Shown one piece after another: positions 8,285 to 15,034 of a stretch of 24,025 nt of DNA. A program made the translations under genes and the position numbers. The first letter of the stretch is position 1, and each line of letters opens with the position of its first letter. The notes under the pieces were generated by a model, which ran no database searches, was not told where the DNA came from, and saw only the letters and a program-made list of their open reading frames with translations. Location: NCBI GenBank assembly GCA_964565705.1, contig CAZMGD010000061.1, forward strand, positions 1 to 24,025, read 5' to 3'. The DNA comes from CAZMGD01 sp964565705 (GTDB lineage: Bacteria > Actinomycetota > Acidimicrobiia > Acidimicrobiales > Ilumatobacteraceae).

Positions 8285-9198
8285 GGCGAGGTCTCCGGAT
8301 CGTCGTCGACCGATCGACCGACCGCGCTGAAGAAGACCTCGGACAGGTCAGGCGGAGAGAACGAGAAGCTGACGAGCGGACCGGCGGCCGAAGCGTCAGC
8401 GAGCAACCCTGACGGGTCGACAGATGGATCGACGCGGACCCGGATCCTGGTGTCCTCGCGGCTGACGACGCGAGCGCCCGGCGTCGACGCTTGCCACGAG
8501 ACGGGGTGAGCGAACTCGACGTCCGCGTACCGGTACGGCGAGGACGCTCGGAGCTCGCGGACGTCGCCGTGCAGCACGATGCGACCCTGGTCGACGATGA
8601 CCACCTCGCGGCTGACGTCGGCGACGAGATCGAGCTGGTGGCTGCTGAACAGCAACGCCGTGCCGCGCTGTACCTGATCGAGCAGGATCTCCTTCAGGCT
8701 GTCAGCGGCCACCGGGTCGAGACCGGAGAACGGCTCGTCGAGCACGAGCAGCTCGGGGTCGTTGACGAGGGCGAGCGCGAGCTGCACGCGCTGCTGGTTC
8801 CCGCTCGACAGATCCTGCACGTCATCGCCAGCGCGCTCCCCCAGCCCGACCCGTTCGATCCAACGGTCGGCGCAGGATCCGGCCTCGCGCTGACCGAGGC
8901 CGCCGAGACGGGCGTAGTACACGACGTGCTCGCGCACGCGCATCCGCGGGTACATGCCTCGCTCGGCGGGCATGTAGCCGAACCGGCGCCGGTCGTCGAA
9001 CGAGATCGGCGTGCCGTCCCAGGTGATCGTGCCGCTGTCGAGCGTGATCAGCTGCATGATCGCCCGCATCGTCGTGGTCTTGCCGGCGCCATTCGGGCCG
9101 AGGAAGCCGACGAGCCGCCCGCGCTCCACCGACAGGCTCAGACCGTCCAGCGCCACCAGGTCGCCGAAGCGCTTGCAGATGTCGCGGACCTCCAGCAC
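8281..9198 (-). CDS. ABC transporter ATP-binding protein (NatA-like)
   Basis: A 305-residue cytoplasmic ATPase that drives the adjacent permease. It has Walker A GPNGAGKTT at 34-42, signature LSSGNQQR at 130-137, Walker B LLVLDEP at 150-156, D-loop SGLDP and H-loop His187 in SSHQ. The signature has Ser-Ser-Gly-Asn in place of the usual Ser-Gly-Gly-Gln, as in some Nat-type exporters. After the nucleotide-binding domain, residues 225-305 form the C-terminal accessory region typical of export ATPases. The start is a GTG at 9198 (VLEVRDICKRF). TAGCGT on the minus strand (9207-9212) lies 8 nt before it, so the transcript may be almost leaderless. It is the first gene of the probable operon with the permease and dgdA. 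Confidence 0.95.
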   Translation of the reverse strand: MLEVRDICKRFGDLVALDGLSLSVERGRLVGFLGPNGAGKTTTMRAIMQLITLDSGTITWDGTPISFDDRRRFGYMPAERGMYPRMRVREHVVYYARLGGLGQREAGSCADRWIERVGLGERAGDDVQDLSSGNQQRVQLALALVNDPELLVLDEPFSGLDPVAADSLKEILLDQVQRGTALLFSSHQLDLVADVSREVVIVDQGRIVLHGDVRELRASSPYRYADVEFAHPVSWQASTPGARVVSREDTRIRVRVDPSVDPSGLLADASAAGPLVSFSFSPPDLSEVFFSAVGRSVDDDPETSP

Positions 9199-9206
9199 CG
9201 CGCCCG

Positions 9207-9255
9207 ACGCTAACCAACACCCCTCCGCTCACCTCGTGAACTCGAGGCGTAGCCT
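9207..9255. promoter_or_regulatory. Divergent promoter region between the ABC exporter and the DUF4032 gene
   Basis: The 64-nt intergenic space holds two outward TANNNT boxes. TAGCGT (minus, 9207-9212) is 8 nt before the ATPase GTG. TAGCCT (plus, 9250-9255) is exactly 7 nt before the GTG at 9263. Neither gene shows a convincing Shine-Dalgarno sequence. The spacing suggests leaderless or nearly leaderless transcripts in both directions. -35 elements are poor. Confidence 0.5.
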
Positions 9256-9262
9256 CCGCGAG

Positions 9263-10543
9263 GTGGCGTTCCGCTTCACCGCACGGCCGGGCCACCCGAC
9301 GTTCATCGACCTCCCGTGGGAGCGGCCGCTCGAAGACTGGCAATCGGAGCGGATCGTGTCCCCGGTCGCGGGCATCCACCGCCACGTCGTGCGCTTCGTC
9401 GCCTACGGTCCCGACGTCTACGCCGTCAAGGAACTGCCCGGCGACCTCGCCGCTCGCGAGTACCGGCTGCTGCGCGCACTCGAGGAGCGAGGCGTGCCCG
9501 TCGTCGAGGCCGTCGGCGTGGCCACCGGCCGGGTCGGCGACGTGGGCGAGCGGCTCGATGACGCGGTGATCACCAAGCACCTCGAGTACTCGCTGCCGTA
9601 CCGGGCCCTGTTCAGCCGGATGTCTCTGACCCGCCTGTGGGAGCCGCTCCTCGACTCGCTCGCCCAGCTGCTCGTGCGCTTGCACCTCGCCGGGTTCGCC
9701 TGGGGGGATTGCTCGCTGTCCAACACATTGTTCCGGCGCGACGCTGGCGCACTCGCCGCGTGGCTGGTGGACGCCGAGACGGGCGAGCTGCACGAGGGCC
9801 ATGCACTCAGCGACGGCCAGCGCGCGCACGAGCTGGAGATCGCCCAGCTGAACGTCGCCGGCGAGTTGATGGACATCCACGCCGCCGGGCATGGCGATCT
9901 GGACGACCTCCCGTTCGACCCGGCAGCGATCGCCGACGACCTCCGCGCCCGCTACGACGGCCTGTGGGCGGAGCTGACGCGCGTCGAGGTCTTCGCGCCG
10001 AACGAGCAGTGGCGCGTCGACGAGCGGCTGCGACGGCTCAACGACTTGGGCTTCGACGTCGACGAGCTCGAGCTCGTCGCCGCGCCCGACGGGAACCGCC
10101 TCCACCTGACGACGTGCGTGCTCGAATCCGGGCACCACCAGCGCGAGCTGCTGTCGCTCACCGGGCTCGACGTGCACGAGAACCAGGCGCGCACGCTGCT
10201 GAACGACATCCTCCGCTACCGAGCCCATCTGGAGCAGGCCGACGGACGGCACGTACCGGAGCGCATCGCCGCACTGCGCTGGATGAGCGACATCTACCAG
10301 CCGACGATGGACGCCATCCCGCCGGAGGTGCGCGGCAAGCTCGAGCCAGCGGAGATCTTCTTCCAGGTGCTCGAACACCGCTGGCTCATGTCGGAGCGCG
10401 CCGGTGAGGACGTGGGCACGGCGCCGGCCGCACTCGACTACCAGCGGCTCGTCCTGTCGCCGATGCCCGACGAGCGCACGGTGCTGACCGACCGGACGAT
10501 GCCGATCCCGGTCATCCGCGCCGGCGACCCGCCGCCCGACTGA
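9263..10543 (+). CDS. DUF4032 domain protein with kinase-like N-terminal half
   Basis: A 426-residue protein conserved in actinobacteria but without assigned function. The N-terminal half resembles lipopolysaccharide-core or aminoglycoside-type kinases. YAVKELPG gives Lys56, AAREYRLL gives Glu66 in the helix-C position, GFAWGDCSLSN gives a catalytic-loop-like Asp149 and Asn154, and AAWLVDAETGEL gives Asp170 in the DFG position. The C-terminal half (from about residue 190) matches my memory of DUF4032, with ELLSLTGLDVHENQARTLLNDI and PPEVRGKLEPAEIFFQVLEHRW. The start GTG at 9263 (VAFRFTARPGHP) is chosen because a TAGCCT box lies 7 nt upstream and the family begins with this F-x-A-R-P/S pattern; a GTG at 9236 is possible. 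Phosphotransfer activity is unproven. Confidence 0.85.
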   Translation: MAFRFTARPGHPTFIDLPWERPLEDWQSERIVSPVAGIHRHVVRFVAYGPDVYAVKELPGDLAAREYRLLRALEERGVPVVEAVGVATGRVGDVGERLDDAVITKHLEYSLPYRALFSRMSLTRLWEPLLDSLAQLLVRLHLAGFAWGDCSLSNTLFRRDAGALAAWLVDAETGELHEGHALSDGQRAHELEIAQLNVAGELMDIHAAGHGDLDDLPFDPAAIADDLRARYDGLWAELTRVEVFAPNEQWRVDERLRRLNDLGFDVDELELVAAPDGNRLHLTTCVLESGHHQRELLSLTGLDVHENQARTLLNDILRYRAHLEQADGRHVPERIAALRWMSDIYQPTMDAIPPEVRGKLEPAEIFFQVLEHRWLMSERAGEDVGTAPAALDYQRLVLSPMPDERTVLTDRTMPIPVIRAGDPPPD

Positions 10544-10580
10544 CCGCGCAGCACGTGGGAGGATGGCGCATCGACCTGGG

Positions 10581-10586
10581 GGGAGG
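10581..10586 (+). promoter_or_regulatory. Shine-Dalgarno site fixing the start of the HEVGH protein gene
   Basis: GGGAGG lies 7 nt before the ATG at 10594. It supports this start over the earlier in-frame codon at 10555, and the resulting product begins directly with a signal peptide. Confidence 0.7.
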
Positions 10587-10593
10587 CGCCTCG

Positions 10594-12294
10594 ATGCCCA
10601 TCGTTCGCACATCACGACGAGCTGCTCGCCTGACCACGTGGTTGCTCGCCGCGGCAATCACGATCGCCGGCTTCGCCGTCCTCGCCCCGCCACCGTCGCC
10701 CGTCGCCGCCGCGGGGCCCGGGGCGGCGTTCCAGGCGGTGGCGCCGACCCGCCTCGCCGACACCCGCCAGAGCTCGTGCGGGTGCACCCAGCTCGACGCG
10801 AACACCATCCGGGTCCAGGTGCTCGGCCGTCCCGGTGTGCCCGACGGCACGACGTCGGCGGCGCTGTCGGTCACGGTCAGCGGGGCCAGCGGTGCTGGGT
10901 ACGCGACGGCGTGGCCGTCGGGCCAGGCGATGCCCGGCACGTCGACGATCAACTGGACCACCGGTCAGACCAGGGCGAACGGGACGATCCTCGCGCTGGG
11001 CGCGGGTGGGTCGGTCGACGTGTTCGTCTCATCGCCCGCAGCGGTCATCGTCGACATCACCGGCGTGTTCGTCACCGCACCGGGCGAGGTGTCGGCCGGC
11101 CGTTACAGCTCGCTGACACCCAGCCGCCTGCTCGACACCCGTAGCGGCGCACGCGTGCCGTCGGGTTCCGAGGTGAACGTCGCCCTGCCCGCCGGGGTCC
11201 CCCCGGATGCGACCGCGCTCGCGGTGACGATCACCGTCACCGACTCGGCCGGCTGGGGGTACGTCGTGGCCTACCCGTCCGGCAGCCCCCGACCGAGCTC
11301 GTCGGTCGTCAACACGGACCAGGGTGGTCAGACGAGAGCGGCGACGGCCATCGTCCCGGTGAGCTCGTCCGGGCTGACGCTGTACCTCGACGGCGACGCG
11401 CACGTGCTCGTCGACGTCTACGGGTGGTTCAGTGGCCCGAGCAGCCCTGCCGACACGACCGGGATGTTCGTCTCCAACGCCCCGCTGCGCGTGTGGGACA
11501 CCCGCGACGACTACGAGCCGGTGTGGGCCGGCGGCACGATGGAGATCTATCCGACATCGCAGCCCGCCAACCAGCTGTGGACCGAGCTGGCACAGGCGTC
11601 GTCGCTCGTGTTCAACCTCACCGTCACGCAGCCGGCGAGCGCCGGGTGGATGACCGCCTATCCGGCGCGCACGCCGCGCCCGGGCACGTCGACGATCAAC
11701 TGGGCCATCGACGAGACCGTCGCCAACCTGGCGATCTCCCCGTGGTCGACGTACGGCGTCGCGTTCTACGGCTTCGGGGAGACCGACATCCTCGTCGACA
11801 TCACCGGCTACTTCACCGGCACCCCGCAGGCGGCATCCGGACCACCGGCGCCGAACCTGTCGCCGGGCTACACCGGAGAACCGGCGCGCGATCTCGTGCG
11901 CGACTCCGTGCCGAGCGATGTCAACGGGGTGCTCGACGGTGTCGACATGCAGACGGTGCCCAGCCTCGGAGGTCCCGCGGGTGTCGCGAGCACGCCGCCC
12001 GAGCGGATCAGGTTCGCGTACCTGATCTACGAGGGCCAGCGGCGAGCGGTCGCCCGCAGCACCGCCGCCCACGAGGTCGGTCACATCCTCGCGTTCCGCT
12101 ACGTGCAGCACACCGGCATCGGCATCTACTGGAGCGGAGACGATCACGAGTGCCTCGCCGAGGCGATCGGGCGGATCCTCTTCGGGCGGCTCGGGCGCAC
12201 GTACTCGCCCGGATACGGCGGGTACTACGACGCCTGCGCCGTCAGCCCGCTCGCCGTCGACACCGCCAACGCCATCCTCGCCAACGAGACCTGA
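10594..12294 (+). CDS. Secreted protein with three wall-type repeats and a C-terminal HEVGH metalloprotease-like domain
   Basis: A 566-residue exported protein. Residues 1-45 are a signal peptide with twin Arg-Arg pairs (RTSRRAARLTTWLLAAAITIAGFAV) and an Ala-rich cleavage region. Three repeats of about 110-120 residues follow. Each starts with a version of RLxDTR (RLADTR, RLLDTR, RVWDTR), contains a WxTA(Y/W)P or GYxxAYPSG motif and a TSTINW-like strand, and ends with (I/V)LVDITGYF or similar; such modules are common in actinobacterial envelope proteins. Residues 430-566 contain AAHEVGHILAF with His493, Glu494 and His497. They then have DDHECLAEAIGRILFG, where His518, Glu519 or Glu523 may be the third zinc ligand. 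It could be a cell-wall or extracellular protease, but activity is unproven. It ends 9 nt from the convergent TetR gene. Confidence 0.82.
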   Translation: MPIVRTSRRAARLTTWLLAAAITIAGFAVLAPPPSPVAAAGPGAAFQAVAPTRLADTRQSSCGCTQLDANTIRVQVLGRPGVPDGTTSAALSVTVSGASGAGYATAWPSGQAMPGTSTINWTTGQTRANGTILALGAGGSVDVFVSSPAAVIVDITGVFVTAPGEVSAGRYSSLTPSRLLDTRSGARVPSGSEVNVALPAGVPPDATALAVTITVTDSAGWGYVVAYPSGSPRPSSSVVNTDQGGQTRAATAIVPVSSSGLTLYLDGDAHVLVDVYGWFSGPSSPADTTGMFVSNAPLRVWDTRDDYEPVWAGGTMEIYPTSQPANQLWTELAQASSLVFNLTVTQPASAGWMTAYPARTPRPGTSTINWAIDETVANLAISPWSTYGVAFYGFGETDILVDITGYFTGTPQAASGPPAPNLSPGYTGEPARDLVRDSVPSDVNGVLDGVDMQTVPSLGGPAGVASTPPERIRFAYLIYEGQRRAVARSTAAHEVGHILAFRYVQHTGIGIYWSGDDHECLAEAIGRILFGRLGRTYSPGYGGYYDACAVSPLAVDTANAILANET

Positions 12295-12303
12295 GCTCGG
12301 CGG

Positions 12304-12909
12304 TCAACCGGGCGTGCGCAGGACGGCGGCGATCGCCACCTGGAGCGCGTGGACGAGCTCGTCGCGCTCACTCGCGGTGAGCGCGGTGCGCCGGGAGACG
12401 TCGGCGAGCCCGTGGAACACGAGGCTCGGGATGAGCACGCGGGTTGCGACCGATGACACCCGACCGGATCCGGCCGCAAGGCCGAGCAGTCGTTGCAGAC
12501 GCACCATCCGCTGGCCGGGATCGCGCGCGAGGTCGGGCAGCGCGTCCCGATCGCGGTAGCCGAGGAGCCCGGCCTGGATCTGGAGGTAGCGCTCGCCGGA
12601 TGGATCCCCGAGCAGCTCCGCCACCGGCAGCACCATCGCTCGAGCGAGCGCGTCCATGGACGGCGCGCCCTCGGCCTCGATCTCGTCGAGCAGCTTCTCG
12701 CGCCGTTCGTCGAGCCGGCTCGCGTGGCGGGCGAGCACAGCGCGCAGCAGATCGACCTTCGTGCCGAAGTGGTAGGCGACCGCGGACTTGTTCCGCGCGC
12801 CTGACGTCTCGATGATCGCGGTGATCGTCGTCGCGTCGAAGCCGCGCTCGGCGAACAGGCGCTCGGCGGCGTCGAGGATGCGTTCGGTGGTGGACAGGCC
12901 GGTGGGCAT
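12304..12909 (-). CDS. TetR-family transcriptional regulator
   Basis: A 201-residue repressor-type protein. Residues 5-60 form the TetR DNA-binding domain: TTERILDAAERLFAERGFDATTITAIIETSGARNKSAVAYHFGTKVDLLRAV contains the helix-turn-helix and the typical YHFGTK ending. The rest is a variable ligand-binding and dimerisation region. It diverges from the TauD-type dioxygenase gene. A perfect 7-2-7 palindrome lies 46 nt upstream of its ATG and inside the dioxygenase promoter, so it probably represses the dioxygenase and perhaps itself. TACAGT on the minus strand (12919-12924), 9 nt before its ATG, could be its own -10 box. The inducer is unknown, but a substrate or product of the dioxygenase is the simplest guess. 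Confidence 0.93.
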   Translation of the reverse strand: MPTGLSTTERILDAAERLFAERGFDATTITAIIETSGARNKSAVAYHFGTKVDLLRAVLARHASRLDERREKLLDEIEAEGAPSMDALARAMVLPVAELLGDPSGERYLQIQAGLLGYRDRDALPDLARDPGQRMVRLQRLLGLAAGSGRVSSVATRVLIPSLVFHGLADVSRRTALTASERDELVHALQVAIAAVLRTPG

Positions 12910-12946
12910 GGCGCGGACACTGTAGGAGGCGGCGCCGAACTCGCGC

Positions 12947-12975
12947 TTGCCAGATTAAGGAATCTTCCTTATCCT
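12947..12975 (+). promoter_or_regulatory. Promoter of the TauD-type dioxygenase with leaderless spacing
   Basis: TTGCCA (12947-12952) matches the -35 consensus at five of six positions. A 17-nt spacer separates it from TATCCT (12970-12975), and 7 nt follow before the ATG at 12983. There is no Shine-Dalgarno sequence, so the mRNA probably starts at or next to the ATG. The TetR-type palindrome occupies the spacer and the first bases of the -10 box. Confidence 0.72.
12956..12971. promoter_or_regulatory. Probable TetR operator (perfect 7-2-7 palindrome)
   Basis: TAAGGAA, two bases TC, then TTCCTTA form a perfect inverted repeat in otherwise GC-rich DNA. It lies between the -35 and -10 boxes of the dioxygenase promoter and touches the -10 box. 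Repressor bound here would block RNA polymerase. Assignment to the divergent TetR protein is inferred from position. Confidence 0.78.
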
Positions 12976-12982
12976 GGTCGGC

Positions 12983-13954
12983 ATGGGAACGACCGTCGAC
13001 ACCGCAGCACCGACCGCCACCGAGGATCCGGGCAGCGGTCTCGACGCGAAGCGCATGTCGCTCGGCGCGTTCGACGTCCAGGTCGGGCCGGCGGCCCATC
13101 TGGCGGCCGAGCGCCAGCGGCTGATCGCTCTGGAGTGGCAGCACTTCGACGCCCGCCCGATCGGCGCCACGATCGGCGCCGAGATCACCGGCATCGACCT
13201 GGCTGCCGATCTGGACGACGCCGTGATCGCCGAGCTGCGCCAGGCGTGGATCGACTACAAGGTGATCTTCTTCCGCGACCAGCAGCTGTCGGCGGCGCAG
13301 CACGTCGAGTTCGCCCGCCGGTTCGGCGACCTGGAGATCCACCCGTTCATCCCCGCCAACGCCGAGCACCCCGAGCTGGTGCGGTTCGAGAAGTCGGCCG
13401 AGGTCGGCGGCTACGAGAACATCTGGCACAGCGACGTGAGCTGGCGCGAGGTCCCGTCGATGGGCACGGTCCTGCGCGCAGTGGCGGTGCCGCCGACGGG
13501 CGGCGACACGCTGTTCGCCGACATGGCCGCGGCCTACGGCGCCCTGCCCGACGACCTGCGGGCCGAGGCCGACGGGCTGCGCGCGATCCACGACTTCGCG
13601 CTGGCCTTCGGCCGCAACCTCGACGCGAAGGCGTTGGCCGACATGCACGAGCTGCACCCACCGGTCGAGCACCCGGTGATCCGCACCCACCCCGAGACGG
13701 GTCAGCGGTTGCTGTACGTCAACCGGGTGTTCGTGCGCGAGATCGTCGGTCTCGACCCCGAGGCGAGCGCCGTCATGATCGAACGCCTCAGCCGGTACGC
13801 GTCGATCCTCGAGTACCAGTGCCGCTTCCACTGGGAGCCGAACTCGGTGGCGTTCTGGGACAACCGTGCCGTGCAGCACTACGCCTGTTCGGACTACTGG
13901 CCCGAGGTGCGCATCATGGAGCGGGCCTCGATCATCGGCGACCGGCCCCGCTGA
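12983..13954 (+). CDS. TauD/TfdA-family 2-oxoglutarate, Fe(II)-dependent dioxygenase
   Basis: A 323-residue oxygenase that couples 2-oxoglutarate decarboxylation to hydroxylation of a small substrate; relatives act on taurine, alkyl sulfates and aryloxyacetates. The iron ligands are His149 and Asp151 in WHSDVSW and His299 in AVQHYACSDY. Arg310 (and Arg314) in PEVRIMERASIIGD would bind 2-oxoglutarate. The core follows the TauD pattern closely: GATIGAEITGIDL, VIFFRDQ, RFGDLEIHP, PTGGDTLF, HPVIRTHPETG and WDNRAVQHY. A 45-residue N-terminal extension with no clear motif distinguishes it from E. coli TauD. The ATG at 12983 is supported by the promoter spacing. It is likely repressed by the divergent TetR protein. 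The substrate is unknown; no sulfonate transporter is adjacent. Confidence 0.93.
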   Translation: MGTTVDTAAPTATEDPGSGLDAKRMSLGAFDVQVGPAAHLAAERQRLIALEWQHFDARPIGATIGAEITGIDLAADLDDAVIAELRQAWIDYKVIFFRDQQLSAAQHVEFARRFGDLEIHPFIPANAEHPELVRFEKSAEVGGYENIWHSDVSWREVPSMGTVLRAVAVPPTGGDTLFADMAAAYGALPDDLRAEADGLRAIHDFALAFGRNLDAKALADMHELHPPVEHPVIRTHPETGQRLLYVNRVFVREIVGLDPEASAVMIERLSRYASILEYQCRFHWEPNSVAFWDNRAVQHYACSDYWPEVRIMERASIIGDRPR

Positions 13955-13973
13955 CCTCACATGTGCTTGCGCG

Positions 13974-14213
13974 TTGAAGCAGAACGCCTCGGCGGTGGTC
14001 GCTGACGCCGCTGCCGGGGAGACCGTGACGATCACCGACCGCGGCCGACCGGTCGCGCAGATGACACCCATCCCCACCTCAGCGCCGCAGCGAATGCTCG
14101 CCTCTGGTCGCGCCCGCCCACCTCGCCACGACCTCAGCGCGTTGCCCGTTCCCGAGCCGGGACCGGACCTGTCCGCCGAGCTGGCCACCCTGAGGGATGC
14201 CGAGCGGTACTGA
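13974..14213 (+). CDS. Phd/YefM-type antitoxin, N terminus truncated or frameshifted
   Basis: The frame reads LKQNASAVVADAAAGETVTITDRGRPVAQMTPI, the DNA-binding part of a Phd/YefM (VapB-like) antitoxin, followed by a flexible acidic toxin-binding tail ending in ATLRDAERY. A typical family start (M...VSxRELKQN) is missing. The only usable start codon just before LKQN is a TTG at 13974, which omits the first beta strand. An ATG at 13961 (MCLR) is in a different frame; adding two bases after CGCG would join MCLRx to LKQN, so a small indel is likely. The reading frame stays open upstream into the dioxygenase gene but gives no sensible protein. The PIN toxin GTG follows 2 nt after its stop, showing these were a pair. 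It may be a weakened or dead antitoxin. Confidence 0.65.
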   Translation: MKQNASAVVADAAAGETVTITDRGRPVAQMTPIPTSAPQRMLASGRARPPRHDLSALPVPEPGPDLSAELATLRDAERY

Positions 14214-14215
14214 GC

Positions 14216-14608
14216 GTGGCTCACTACATCGACACGTCGGCGTTGGTGAAGCTGGTGGTCGCCGGACCCGAGACCGACGCCGTGCGATCGTGGATCAGCA
14301 CCGAGCACCCGGCACTCGTGTCGTGCGATCTCGCCCGGACCGAGCTGCTGCGAGCAGTCCGCCAGGCGGCGGCCGACCGGGTGGTTCAGGCTCGCGCCGT
14401 CCTCGACTCCATCACCGTCGTGACCGTGACCACCGCGACCTTCGACGCAGCGGGACGTCTCGACCCGGTGATCCTGCGAACCCTCGACGCGATCCACATC
14501 GCCGTCGCGCTCGAGCTCGGAGACGACCTCGACGGCATCGTCGCCTACGACGACCGCCTCGCAGCCGCAGCCCGAGCCAACGGCATCGCAGTGGTCACGC
14601 CAGCCTGA
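14216..14608 (+). CDS. VapC-like PIN-domain ribonuclease toxin
   Basis: A 130-residue PIN-domain protein; VapC relatives cleave tRNA or rRNA and are held inactive by the antitoxin. The acidic metal-binding residues are all present: Asp6 in YIDTSALVKL, Glu43 in ARTELLRA, Asp91 in TLDAIHIAVAL, and Asp112/Asp113 in VAYDDRL. The length is normal for VapC. The start is the GTG at 14216, 2 nt after the antitoxin stop. Both genes follow the dioxygenase gene closely on the same strand, so they could be read from its TetR-controlled promoter if they lack their own. The gene appears intact even though its antitoxin looks damaged. Confidence 0.92.
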   Translation: MAHYIDTSALVKLVVAGPETDAVRSWISTEHPALVSCDLARTELLRAVRQAAADRVVQARAVLDSITVVTVTTATFDAAGRLDPVILRTLDAIHIAVALELGDDLDGIVAYDDRLAAAARANGIAVVTPA

Positions 14609-14625
14609 GCTGTCGAGAGATCGCC

Positions 14626-15024
14626 CGCCGGCGAAGCCTGCGTGGCGATTGAACGCCCGCCGGAGGCAGCAAGAACAGCGGCGGCGGATGCCACGGAGAA
14701 TCGCCACGTAGGCGAAGCCTGCGTGGCGTCTGAACGCCCGCCGGAGGCAGCGAAAACGTCGCGCGAAGCGCCCACAACAACCCGCCGCACCGCGATGATC
14801 GAGCCGCGGCCACGTAGGCGAAGCCTGCGTGGCGTCTGAACGCCCGCCGGAGGCAGCAAGAACNNNNNNNNNNNNNNNNNNNNNNNNNNNNNNNNNNNNN
14901 NNNNNNNNNNNNNNNNNNNNNNNNNNNNNNNNNNNNNNNNNNNNNNNNNNNNNNNNNNNNNNNAGAATCGCCACGTAGGCGAAGCCTGCGTGGCGTCTGA
15001 ACGCCCGCCGGAGGCAGCAAGAAC
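14626..15024. repeat. Cluster of about 55-bp hairpin-forming repeats (four copies seen)
   Basis: Copies occur at about 14626-14676 (diverged left arm), 14703-14757, 14809-14863 and 14970-15024. Each core has arm GCCACGTAGGC, loop GAA, arm GCCTGCGTGGC; this pairs completely as RNA with one U-G pair. A second small stem GGCGT-CTGA-ACGCC follows, then CGCCGGAGGCAGCAAGAAC. Copies 2-4 are nearly identical. Sequence between copies differs in length and content (26 and 51 bp), and part of it, AGCGGCGG and AGAATCG, recurs next to several copies. The 100-N gap lies between copies 3 and 4 and probably hides more. The pattern looks like a REP-type palindromic element family. It lies between vapC and tRNA-Val; I see no gene in 14609-15078. 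Confidence 0.85.
14864..14963. other. Assembly gap of 100 N
   Basis: Exactly 100 undetermined bases, the usual placeholder for a gap of unknown size. Repeat sequence flanks it on both sides, which explains why assembly failed here. The true distance between vapC and tRNA-Val is therefore unknown. Confidence 0.97.
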
Positions 15025-15034
15025 AGCGGCGGAA

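Noticed and set aside
9011..9262. Longer start for the DUF4032 protein
   Set aside because: The added residues are antisense to the ABC ATPase gene. The family-like N terminus and the TAGCCT box favour the GTG at 9263.
14626..15024. CRISPR array
   Set aside because: The repeats are longer than CRISPR repeats, their separations differ (about 26 and 51 bp), the first copy is diverged, and there are no cas genes. The internal hairpins fit a REP-like family better.
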